DNA of 7,127 nucleotides, taken from an uncultured Woeseiaceae bacterium (GTDB taxonomy: Bacteria; Pseudomonadota; Gammaproteobacteria; Steroidobacterales; Woeseiaceae). The position numbers and the translations under genes are program-made. Within the stretch, counting starts at the first letter, position 1. Each line of letters begins with the position of its first letter. Positions 1 through 6,906 of the stretch are shown one piece after another. The DNA lies in NCBI GenBank assembly GCA_945787435.1, contig CALZHX010000243.1:1-7127 (forward strand), read 5' to 3'. The notes below the pieces were generated by a model. It was not told the origin of the DNA. It saw only the letters and a program-made list of their open reading frames with translations, and searched no databases.

Positions 1-568
1 CGGCAATCAATTGCTTGATTTCCGACTCCAACTGGCCTGGGTTCTCGGACAGGTCCTTGAGCTCGTTGAGTAATACCACACGCTCTTCAGACGTCGTTTG
101 ATCACTGATCAAAGCTGCTTCGGCGGCAACGATGCGTTTCTCGGTGCGTTCGAGTTCCTGCTCCTTGGAGTAGATCATCGAACTTGCCGCACTTACGCTC
201 GAACGCAGCGAATGCAATTTGTGACCAGCGTTGTAGGCCTGGAGAAATTCGGGCTCCATATCAGCCGGACAAACGCCGGTATATTTGCCACCGTTGGCGC
301 CATAATTAAACGCGCGTCCGGGATCACAGAACGTCTCGACGCCTTGTGCGTGACCACGTTGATACGCGGCAAAATCGGGAGTAACACCATGTTTTGCACA
401 AGCTTTACGATGGCTGCCCAGGCGATCGGCGGTATGACCGCGTGAACCGTCTTCAAAACCAATGGCAGTCCAATCGCTGGTTGCACATTCGTCGGCATTC
501 ATCGTGGCGCAACCACTCAGGCCGAGTAGCACGACCGGCACCAGTATGTTCAACCACTTACTGTTCAT
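1..568 (-). CDS. DUF2799 family lipoprotein (3' end outside window)
   Basis: The 189 visible residues begin with a lipoprotein signal peptide (basic K4, hydrophobic core 6-18) and lipobox L17-S18-G19-C20. Ala follows the Cys, with no Asp at +2, so sorting to the outer membrane is expected. Residues about 24-115 match my recollection of DUF2799: NADEC near the start, IGFEDGSRG, HRKACAKHGV, and CPADMEPEFLQAY, with repeated short G-x-x-x-G/aromatic units. From about residue 125 the chain is charged and heptad-like (KEQELERTEKRIVAAEAAL), probably a coiled coil that runs off the window edge. The start is fixed by a GGAGG seven bases upstream. The molecular function of DUF2799 is unknown to me. The gene is divergent from the NERD gene and shares its upstream region, including the CRP-type operator. 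Family call is confident; function is open. Confidence 0.88.
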   Translation of the reverse strand, partial: MNSKWLNILVPVVLLGLSGCATMNADECATSDWTAIGFEDGSRGHTADRLGSHRKACAKHGVTPDFAAYQRGHAQGVETFCDPGRAFNYGANGGKYTGVCPADMEPEFLQAYNAGHKLHSLRSSVSAASSMIYSKEQELERTEKRIVAAEAALISDQTTSEERVVLLNELKDLSENPGQLESEIKQLIA

Positions 569-575
569 TACAAAT

Positions 576-580
576 CCTCC
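576..580 (-). promoter_or_regulatory. Shine-Dalgarno for the DUF2799 lipoprotein
   Basis: On the minus strand a full GGAGG lies 7 bases before the ATG at 568-566. It decides the start of the lipoprotein gene and is the clearest ribosome binding site in the window. Confidence 0.8.
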
Positions 581-674
581 AGAATTCCTGCATTGAGTTT
601 GCACCAGTAATAGCGTAGTCAACCTGAATTGCACCTGAAAAGTGCGGCACATTCCGCATTCGGGAGACGGCCAA

Positions 675-690
675 TGTGACCTGCGTCACA
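675..690. promoter_or_regulatory. CRP-type operator (TGTGA-N6-TCACA)
   Basis: TGTGACCTGCGTCACA is an exact match to the core consensus of CRP-family regulators (CRP, Vfr, Clp), with both 5-bp half-sites perfect and a 6-bp spacer. It lies in the 181-bp divergent region, 59 bp before the NERD start and 106 bp from the lipoprotein start. A weak -10-like TACTCT at 712-717 would place a plus-strand transcription start near 724, so the operator centre (682.5) would sit at about -41.5, the class II activator position. The match is seen directly; the regulator and the promoter assignment are inferred. Another CRP/FNR-superfamily protein with the same half-site could bind instead. Confidence 0.6.
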
Positions 691-697
691 GTGACGC
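683..697. promoter_or_regulatory. Overlapping 15-bp inverted repeat, candidate second operator
   Basis: GCGTCACAGTGACGC is a perfect 7+1+7 dyad. It shares its left arm with the right half of the CRP-type site, so the region carries three GTGAC/GTCAC half-sites in about 20 bp. It could bind a second regulator, or a second dimer in competition with the first. The repeat is seen directly; any regulatory role is inferred. Confidence 0.35.
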
Positions 698-749
698 CGG
701 TAGCCGCTCGATACTCTGATCAACACGGCCAACAACGGGTATTTTCGAG

Positions 750-1610
750 ATGGATATCGAGAGTTTCAGCGGTGCGGCGATGGTCGCGGCAGCCAGCACC
801 ATTGTGTTCGTGCTGGTCATGAAATCCTGGCAAATCATCGCCCGCGGCGTGAACTCCAGCCCGACTTTCGCAGACAGCATCATGCGTGAGGCTGCACAGC
901 GTTTTCGCGATGAGTTCGATCGCCTTAGCAGTACGCAAGCGACCTATCTCAGCGCCGGGCTTGTATTCATCGTACTTTTTGTGGCTGCGCATATTCTGCA
1001 GGCAGAGAGATTATACGCGGGCTACCCGGACTGGCAGTTGTACCTTTTTCTTGGAGTCTTGACGTTCGGTGCATTGCTGGCACTCATTAAGCTCGTACAG
1101 ACATTTATTGAGCGACACCAGGTCAAACTCCTGCGCGATGCAAATATTGCAGTCGGCCATCAACTGCAGCGAATAGCTACCGGTTTTGGGCACGTCTACC
1201 ACGACGTTGAAACCAGCGCCGGCATCATTGATCACGTCATCGTCGGTCAAAACGGTGCCTATGCCGTCAATGTATTTGCGCGCCGCCCAACGAAAAACGG
1301 CCGTGTCGGGTTCGACAATAACTCACTCCTTTACCAGCCATCTGGCAAGAAGCAGACGATCGTGGCTACCGCGAAGCGTACGGCTGCACTTGAAAGGGAT
1401 TTCCGCCGCCTGCTGGATCATCGCGTACGTGTACGGTCTGTTATTGCTGTTCCGGGATGGGAGATTCACAAACAGTCCAGCGAAGACCACCTGCTCGTTA
1501 ACGACCGCAGCCTACCGATGTTGCGAGGCTGGAAAGACCAGGCGGACTACCTGATGAACGAAGATGTTGACGCGCTGCACCGGATGCTGACAGCAATTAC
1601 AAAGGCGTAA
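750..1610 (+). CDS. NERD-domain membrane protein with degenerate nuclease motif
   Basis: This 286-residue protein has three hydrophobic segments (about 8-25, 66-85, 95-117) followed by a cytoplasmic-looking NERD (nuclease-related) domain at about 128-240. NERD features visible are GHVYHDV (147-153), the I160-D161-H162 signature followed by VGQNGAYAV, and the later VIAVPGWEI strand (231-239). In typical members the strand after G169 reads as an acidic-x-Lys pair of the PD-(D/E)xK type. Here the corresponding positions appear to be N174 and F176, so catalysis is doubtful although D161 is kept. The start ATG has no good Shine-Dalgarno; it is chosen because it precedes TM1 and gives the longest frame. 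The 3' end overlaps the convergent patatin gene by 14 bp. The role is unknown: perhaps a membrane-tethered nucleic-acid-binding or structural NERD protein. Confidence 0.8.
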   Translation: MDIESFSGAAMVAAASTIVFVLVMKSWQIIARGVNSSPTFADSIMREAAQRFRDEFDRLSSTQATYLSAGLVFIVLFVAAHILQAERLYAGYPDWQLYLFLGVLTFGALLALIKLVQTFIERHQVKLLRDANIAVGHQLQRIATGFGHVYHDVETSAGIIDHVIVGQNGAYAVNVFARRPTKNGRVGFDNNSLLYQPSGKKQTIVATAKRTAALERDFRRLLDHRVRVRSVIAVPGWEIHKQSSEDHLLVNDRSLPMLRGWKDQADYLMNEDVDALHRMLTAITKA

Positions 1611-2661
1611 GCCTCGATTCGAGGTCACCCTTTTCGATAACCTCATTAAGTTCGTCGCCTAACCGTTCACATTCCGCAACAACGCGGCACCATAACCGCA
1701 TTCGATCCTGCGGCGAAAATGTTTTGAAATCCGTTCGATCCGGAATCTTGCCATTCGGGAGGCTAGCCACGAACTCTGCTGATGGACTGATCAGGATAGT
1801 CCTTTCGACATTGGCGGGATTCGGTCCGCGCCACGTTAGTTTCTTGTCAAACCATCCCGGCACGATACGATCAATGAAATGCGGATACAGCGTAAGACGA
1901 TCCGGGTCGCTGTGAGGGATATCAAGGTGATAATCGATCACACCACCATCACGATAGACACCGGGCATTGCGCCAGCGATGTCCTTTACTCCTGACAATA
2001 CGAGTGGAATTGAGCCCGTGGCGACAATGGCGTCTTCCAGATTCTCCTGGCGCAGCATTACGCGCTGCAACGGAAACCCCTCTACGTCGAAGAACGGCGG
2101 CAGGTCACGGGCATCGAAAAACAGAGCACGCTCGAAAAACCAACCCAGAGTTTGCCGGTTAATGGCATTCATGCTGGCGGCGAGGATCATGGCAGCTGCG
2201 AGAACATGGCGTTGCTCGGATGCTGCAATATTAAGTGCCCGGACGGTCATTACGTGCGTACGAAACAGGGGATGACTGAGGATATTCTTTACACCGCCGT
2301 CACCTAGAAAGGTGCCGAGAATCTCCCGGCTCTTTGCTGTGATTTCGTGGATATCGGGCGCATCGCTGTAGAACTGATGGATATAAGCGTCCTCGAAACG
2401 CTCGACCGCAGCGATGGGATCGGGCTGGGCATAGCACGCGAAGCGCCATGCGCCGATTGACGAGCCAATCAGGTGCACTGGCCCTTTCAGGCGCGGCACG
2501 ATGGTCTCGAGTATGACCCGGTCGAGATGACTTAATACCAGCCATTTCGCGCCGCCTGATGCGCCCGCGATCGTGCCAATCCGGTCCATCGCGAACCCGT
2601 GACGTCGAATTGTGTCAAAAGCACCAGGACCGGCCCTGAAAACGAGGTTATTCGCCGTCAC
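1597..2661 (-). CDS. Patatin-like phospholipase family protein
   Basis: Predicted Ser-Asp dyad acyl hydrolase acting on phospholipid or other acyl esters. With the GTG start at 2661 it has 354 residues. The N-terminal oxyanion-loop motif GASGGAKW (33-40) is followed by the nucleophile elbow GSSIG (66-70, Ser68) and the catalytic DGG at 238-240 (Asp238). All core patatin elements are therefore present. No signal peptide or TM segment is evident, so it is probably cytoplasmic or peripheral at the membrane. Start choice: an in-frame TTG at 2688 would add nine residues, but its only purine-rich element is 2 bases away. GTG at 2661 has a GAG at 9 bases and puts the conserved NLVFRAGPGAF close to the N-terminus. 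It is divergent from the choice-of-anchor B gene across about 56 bp. Substrate and biological role cannot be read from sequence. Confidence 0.88.
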   Translation of the reverse strand: MTANNLVFRAGPGAFDTIRRHGFAMDRIGTIAGASGGAKWLVLSHLDRVILETIVPRLKGPVHLIGSSIGAWRFACYAQPDPIAAVERFEDAYIHQFYSDAPDIHEITAKSREILGTFLGDGGVKNILSHPLFRTHVMTVRALNIAASEQRHVLAAAMILAASMNAINRQTLGWFFERALFFDARDLPPFFDVEGFPLQRVMLRQENLEDAIVATGSIPLVLSGVKDIAGAMPGVYRDGGVIDYHLDIPHSDPDRLTLYPHFIDRIVPGWFDKKLTWRGPNPANVERTILISPSAEFVASLPNGKIPDRTDFKTFSPQDRMRLWCRVVAECERLGDELNEVIEKGDLESRLTPL

Positions 2662-2717
2662 AGGGCGGTGCTCACAGTTTGAAAACAAATCTCGATGTAG
2701 AATTTCATGGGATGACT

Positions 2718-5477
2718 ATGCTGAATCGACTTTTTTCTTGCGCGGCAATAGTCGCGGTTTTGATCGCGGCTGGCAATGCGTTTGCACACTCAGATGGTGC
2801 GCGGCCGCTATTCGTCGCTCAAGGTGGTGTTGACACTGGTGATTGCCAGGACGTTATCGAACCGTGCGAGACGATCGGCTATGCAATGAGCCGCGTCGGC
2901 AAGAATGGACAAATAAGGGTCGCTGATGGGACTTACAGCGTCGATACCACTGAAGGCCTGTTCCAGCTGATCAGCGGTGACGTTGACGTACAAGGCGGGT
3001 ATGCACGCGAAACAGGATTCGCAACGCCGTCAGCCGCCGCATCGACGCTTACCGGCATCCCGGCGCAGTACGCCGGTATTCTGAGTGAGCGCGGCTTTCA
3101 TGTCGTGGTTGACCGGAAGGGTATCGACATAGCAGCAATCGAACAGACCGAGAAGCTGCTGGCGATTCACGAGAGTCTCAAATCCAGCCTGCCGGCCACC
3201 CCCTGCGCGGGAGGAAGTGCTGCGGGCCTGCCGTGTGATGATGTTGATCTGCTTTCCCATCTAGGTTTTAGCGACATCAGCGCGAGACCCGGGAATGCAG
3301 CGGATGTCTGGGGCTTTGTCGACCTGAACAGCAATCGTGAGTACGCTATTGTCGGATTCGACATTGGCACCGGCGTCTTCGATGTCACCGATGCCGAGAA
3401 TCCACGTGAGGTCGGCTTCATTGACGGCCAACGCACGTCCTGGCGCGATATCAAGGTCTACCAGTTCTGGAATGTGACAACTGGACGCTGGAACGCGCAC
3501 GCTTACATCACTACTGATGGCTCCAGCGATGGGCTGTTCGTTATCGACCTGAGCGGCTTACCGCACGGCATTCGACAGCTCACGTATGATGGCGACTTCA
3601 GCGCAGCGCACAACGTGTATGCGACCAATACCGACTTTGGTACCGGTTTGTCGATGAATGGCAGTCTGCCGACATTGATCGTCGCCGGGTCAAATCGAAA
3701 TTCCGGCCCTTACCGCGCGTACTCGATTAATAATCCCGAGTCGCCGGCATTTGAAGTCATGCCGGGCTCCGGCCGCGGTGACTACATGCACGACGCCGCG
3801 TCGATGATGATCACCGATAGTCGCAAGGACACACAGTGTGTAAATGCCACGACCTACTGTGAAGTCCTGTTCGATTTCAACGAATCTACGTTTGATATCT
3901 GGGACATCACTGATACTCGCAACCCGGTGCGGCTCAGTCGCACGAATTACGCCAACGCGGAGTACGTCCATTCAGGCTGGTCGTCCGAAGACAAGCAATA
4001 CCTGTACGTGCACGACGAACTCGACGAGCGCAATCGTGGGCTGAATACCACACTGCGTATCTACTCACTCGCAAACCTGGGCTCACCCGTGGCCGAGACG
4101 CCATGGACAGGGCCGACCAGAGCGATAGATCACAACGGTTTCATACGCGGCAACCGCTATTACATGTCGAATTACAGCCGCGGCCTGACCGTGCTCGACA
4201 TTAGCAATCCGGCTATCCCTGTTTCCGTCGGCCGCCTTGATACCTATCCTGCATCAGACAACAACGGCTTTGTTGGTGCCTGGGGTGCCTACCCCTTTTT
4301 TCACAGCGGTAGCATCGCCATCAGTGATATTGGTAGCGGCCTGTACATGGCGCGCGACGAGACGCTTGATGTCCCCCAGGGCTCGCTGTCGTTCTCAACT
4401 GGTTCCTACGGCGGAGCGGAAGGCTCGCGACTCCAGGTTGCTGTCAAACGAACCGGTGGCACTGTCGGCGCTGTAGGCGTGGACTACGAAATCGTACCCG
4501 CCACGGGTGACAGCTCGGATCTACTGGCGAGCAGCGGGACGCTTAGCTGGAATGCTGGCGATGCGAGCGACAAATTCGTTACGCTCGATCTTCTTGCCGA
4601 TGCGACGACGGAAGACCTTGAGCGTTTCCTGGTTCGACTGGCGGCACCGACGGGCGGTGCAACACTCGCTCCAGGTAGTGTGGCCAACGTGTATATTTCC
4701 GAGCCAGGCTCGGCCCCGACAGTCGGCTTCGACCGCACGACGATCGATATCGCCGAGCGAGGGTTCGCGACTGCCATTGCCGTGCTTAATCGAACTGGCA
4801 GCGCTGTGGGCGCCATCAGCGTCGATTATTCGATAAGCGGCGGCGATGCCGATGCTGGAGTTGACTTCCAGGGAGCAGCCAGCGGCACATTGAACTGGGC
4901 AGATGGCGACGCCAATCCGAAGTGGCTTGAGTTTACGATCAGTGACGATGGCAATGTTGAGGCAGACGAGTTTGTCGAACTGACCTTGGGCAATGCCGTC
5001 AATACCAATGTGGGACAGGCAGCCCTGCGCATCAATATTTCCGATGCCATCAATAACTCACCCAATGCGGTTGCCGGTGCAAGCCAGACTGTCAGATCCG
5101 GGGGTACGGTGACTCTGAATGGCGCCCAATCGAACGACCCGGACGGCGATGCTATTACCTACCAATGGCTGCAAACGTCCGGCACCACAGTTATCTTGAG
5201 TAATGCCAATGGCGCGTCAGCGACATTCACCGCGCCAGACGTCACGTCAGACACGTTGCTACGTTTTCAATTAACCGTATCGGACGAACGCGGACTCGCG
5301 AGCGTGTCGACGACTTCGGTAACGGTACGCAAACCCGGCAAGTCGGGCGGCGGTGGTTCTCTAAGCTGGCTCTTGCTTGCGCTTCTCGCGGCAATGCTAC
5401 TCAAACGGATGTTGCTTGATGATGGTTTGCTCGCGGTCCGGGCCCGTCGAAACAATGTCCACCGGCACACCGGCTAG
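2718..5477 (+). CDS. Choice-of-anchor B family secreted protein with Calx-beta, PKD-like and GlyGly-CTERM-like regions
   Basis: This 919-residue exported protein starts with a Sec signal peptide, MLNRLFSCAAIVAVLIAAG, with predicted cleavage after AFA (residue 23). Residues about 33-100 look like the first turns of a parallel beta-helix (VAQGGVDTGDC, IRVADGTYSV). Residues about 195-545 fit the choice-of-anchor B repeat region, with recurring VFDVTDAENPREVGF, TFDIWDITDTRNPVRLS and LTVLDISNPAIPVSVG units typical of LVIVD/propeller-type repeats. Two Calx-beta-like domains follow (about 551-659, 667-776; GAVGVDYEI and GAISVDYSI correspond), then a PKD-like domain (about 781-872; NDPDGDAITYQW). The C-terminus is GGGG (877-880), a hydrophobic helix (882-895), K896-R897 and an unusual 22-residue tail. 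This resembles a GlyGly-CTERM sorting signal, cleaved by rhombosortase. ATG 2718 is preferred over ATG 2712 and TTG 2679 because of GGGA five bases upstream and the clean signal peptide. A cell-surface or extracellular role, perhaps Ca2+-dependent, is inferred. Confidence 0.85.
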   Translation: MLNRLFSCAAIVAVLIAAGNAFAHSDGARPLFVAQGGVDTGDCQDVIEPCETIGYAMSRVGKNGQIRVADGTYSVDTTEGLFQLISGDVDVQGGYARETGFATPSAAASTLTGIPAQYAGILSERGFHVVVDRKGIDIAAIEQTEKLLAIHESLKSSLPATPCAGGSAAGLPCDDVDLLSHLGFSDISARPGNAADVWGFVDLNSNREYAIVGFDIGTGVFDVTDAENPREVGFIDGQRTSWRDIKVYQFWNVTTGRWNAHAYITTDGSSDGLFVIDLSGLPHGIRQLTYDGDFSAAHNVYATNTDFGTGLSMNGSLPTLIVAGSNRNSGPYRAYSINNPESPAFEVMPGSGRGDYMHDAASMMITDSRKDTQCVNATTYCEVLFDFNESTFDIWDITDTRNPVRLSRTNYANAEYVHSGWSSEDKQYLYVHDELDERNRGLNTTLRIYSLANLGSPVAETPWTGPTRAIDHNGFIRGNRYYMSNYSRGLTVLDISNPAIPVSVGRLDTYPASDNNGFVGAWGAYPFFHSGSIAISDIGSGLYMARDETLDVPQGSLSFSTGSYGGAEGSRLQVAVKRTGGTVGAVGVDYEIVPATGDSSDLLASSGTLSWNAGDASDKFVTLDLLADATTEDLERFLVRLAAPTGGATLAPGSVANVYISEPGSAPTVGFDRTTIDIAERGFATAIAVLNRTGSAVGAISVDYSISGGDADAGVDFQGAASGTLNWADGDANPKWLEFTISDDGNVEADEFVELTLGNAVNTNVGQAALRINISDAINNSPNAVAGASQTVRSGGTVTLNGAQSNDPDGDAITYQWLQTSGTTVILSNANGASATFTAPDVTSDTLLRFQLTVSDERGLASVSTTSVTVRKPGKSGGGGSLSWLLLALLAAMLLKRMLLDDGLLAVRARRNNVHRHTG

Positions 5478-6689
5478 CTCCTGCATCCGAGCAAGATAAT
5501 CCCTGGCTTTGGCAGGCAGATCTTCGAAGCGCGTAACGCCGACGGTTGATTCCTGCCAGCCGGCATGTTCCTCATAGATCGGCTTACACTCTGCAAAGCG
5601 ATCGACGACAACCGGAACGCCTGAGATGGGTTCACCGTCAATCTGGTAGCCAACGCAGATCTGAATCGTCTCAAGTTCATCGAGAACATCCAGCTTGGTT
5701 ACACACAAGCCGGAAACACTGCTATTGATAATCGAACGTCGCAATGCGACCGCATCAAACCACCCGCATCGGCGGGGTCTGCCGGTTGTTGCGCCGAACT
5801 CGGCACCGACGCTGGCAAGGTGAGCGCCGGCATCATCGAACAACTCCGTTGGAAATGGGCCGGCACCAACCCGTGTCGTGTATGCCTTAACGATACCGAG
5901 TATGTAATCGAGATTGCGCGGCCCGACCCCTGTTCCGGTACTCGCTGCCGCGGCAACAGTATTCGATGAGGTTACGAACGGATACGTGCCATGGTCGATG
6001 TCAAGGAATGTCCCCTGCGCGCCTTCGAACAGAATACTCTGCCCGTCGTCGGTCAGATCGTGCAGTATTTGCGTCACATCGGCCGTGACGGGTGCGACCA
6101 CTTCGGCCGCCTCGAGCGATTCTTCGAGCGTTTTCGTGAAATCGACCGGGTCCGCCCCGAAATATTTCTTGAGCAGGAAGTTATGGTAGTCGAGGACCTC
6201 GCCAAGTTTCGCCGCAAACTTCTCCCGTACAAACAGGTCCGAAACTTTTAGTGCACGCCGTGCGACTTTGTCTTCGTACGCCGGTCCTATACCCCTGCCG
6301 GTGGTACCGATCGCCGCCGAACCCTTGGCTTTTTCACGAGCCAGATCCAGTGCGGCATGTGACGGCAGGATAAGAGGACAATTCGGACTGATCTTAAGCC
6401 TCTCGAAGACCGGCACACCGGTTGCGGCGAGCGCATTGGCCTCAGTCACGAGAGCATCGAGCGACAACACCACACCGTTTCCGATCAGGCAACTCACGCC
6501 GTCGCGCAAGATCCCCGAGGGTATCAGGTGAAGAACAGTCTTCTTGCCATCGATGACCAGCGTGTGACCGGCGTTGTGGCCGCCCTGGAAACGTACGACA
6601 GCAGCCGCACGGTCCGTTAGCAAATCCACGATCTTTCCTTTGCCTTCATCACCCCATTGGGTGCCGATGACAACGACATTTTTACCCAT
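5397..6689 (-). CDS. purA: Adenylosuccinate synthase PurA
   Basis: Catalyses GTP-dependent condensation of IMP and L-aspartate to adenylosuccinate, the first committed step of AMP synthesis, in the cytoplasm. Its 430 residues are close to E. coli PurA (432). Visible motifs are the GTP loop QWGDEGKGK (11-19) with the catalytic Asp14, GGHNAGHT with His42, TTGRGIGPAYEDK, GTYPFVTSSNT, and the base/Asp-binding TTGRPRRCGWFD. The C-terminal STGPDREQTI is also typical. All catalytic residues are present, so the enzyme should be active. The gene follows yjeT after 14 bp and is probably co-transcribed with hflC. The start ATG is preceded by GGA about eight bases upstream. Its last 26 codons plus stop overlap the convergent surface-protein gene by 81 bp. 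Confidence 0.98.
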   Translation of the reverse strand: MGKNVVVIGTQWGDEGKGKIVDLLTDRAAAVVRFQGGHNAGHTLVIDGKKTVLHLIPSGILRDGVSCLIGNGVVLSLDALVTEANALAATGVPVFERLKISPNCPLILPSHAALDLAREKAKGSAAIGTTGRGIGPAYEDKVARRALKVSDLFVREKFAAKLGEVLDYHNFLLKKYFGADPVDFTKTLEESLEAAEVVAPVTADVTQILHDLTDDGQSILFEGAQGTFLDIDHGTYPFVTSSNTVAAAASTGTGVGPRNLDYILGIVKAYTTRVGAGPFPTELFDDAGAHLASVGAEFGATTGRPRRCGWFDAVALRRSIINSSVSGLCVTKLDVLDELETIQICVGYQIDGEPISGVPVVVDRFAECKPIYEEHAGWQESTVGVTRFEDLPAKARDYLARMQELAGVPVDIVSTGPDREQTIIKQHPFE

Positions 6690-6703
6690 GGCTTATCCGA
6701 TCT

Positions 6704-6895
6704 CTAGCTGCGTACAAAAAACAGGAGCACTAGTCCCGCAATCATCGACGTTAATCCAAACGTGCGTAACTGATTGTCACCCAGTTTTGCAATCTGCACT
6801 ACCAGCTGCTTATAAGCCCGCGGCCCGATGAACGGCAACATGCCCTCGATAACAAGAAGCAAAGCAACGGCCGTCAGAATCTCCTGCCAGTGCAT
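6704..6895 (-). CDS. yjeT: DUF2065 small inner-membrane protein (YjeT)
   Basis: This 63-residue protein has two hydrophobic helices, one at the N-terminus (about 5-24, ending in the family's EGMLPFIGP) and one at about 46-60 (MIAGLVLLFFV). A short polar linker, AYKQLVVQIAKLGDNQLRTFGL, joins them. Length, sequence pattern and position between hflC and purA match DUF2065/YjeT of E. coli. It starts 11 bp after the hflC stop and ends 14 bp before purA, with no strong Shine-Dalgarno, which suggests translational coupling. Function is not established; its neighbours suggest a link to HflKC/FtsH in the inner membrane, which is inference only. Confidence 0.93.
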   Translation of the reverse strand: MHWQEILTAVALLLVIEGMLPFIGPRAYKQLVVQIAKLGDNQLRTFGLTSMIAGLVLLFFVRS

Positions 6896-6906
6896 GATTC
6901 GTTTAC

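Noticed and set aside
98..445. Plus-strand open frame of 115 codons
   Set aside because: It is antisense to the DUF2799 lipoprotein, which has a lipobox, ribosome site and recognisable family motifs. The plus-strand translation has no family features.
614..625. TTGACT on the minus strand near 620 as a -35 box for the lipoprotein gene
   Set aside because: The hexamer is good, but no acceptable -10 is found 16-18 bp downstream, so a promoter cannot be supported from it alone.
1612..1624. Inverted repeat CCTCGATTCGAGG just after the NERD stop codon, as a terminator
   Set aside because: The stem is only 5 bp with a 3-base loop, the T-run (TTTT) comes after an unrelated TCACCC, and the repeat lies inside the coding end of the convergent patatin gene. 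Too weak to call.
2698..2703. TAGAAT as a -10 box for the surface-protein gene
   Set aside because: It matches 5 of 6 consensus bases, but no good -35 lies 16-18 bp upstream. A start near 2710 would leave almost no leader and conflict with the GGGA ribosome site at 2709-2712.
4378..5046. Possible DNA-level tandem duplication of the two Calx-beta-like segments
   Set aside because: The similarity is visible only at protein level (short motifs such as VDYxI and GTLxW). No long nucleotide identity is seen, so it is an old domain repeat, not a recent DNA repeat.
5991..6251. Plus-strand open frame of 86 codons inside purA
   Set aside because: Antisense shadow of the highly conserved purA coding sequence; no ribosome site or recognisable protein features.
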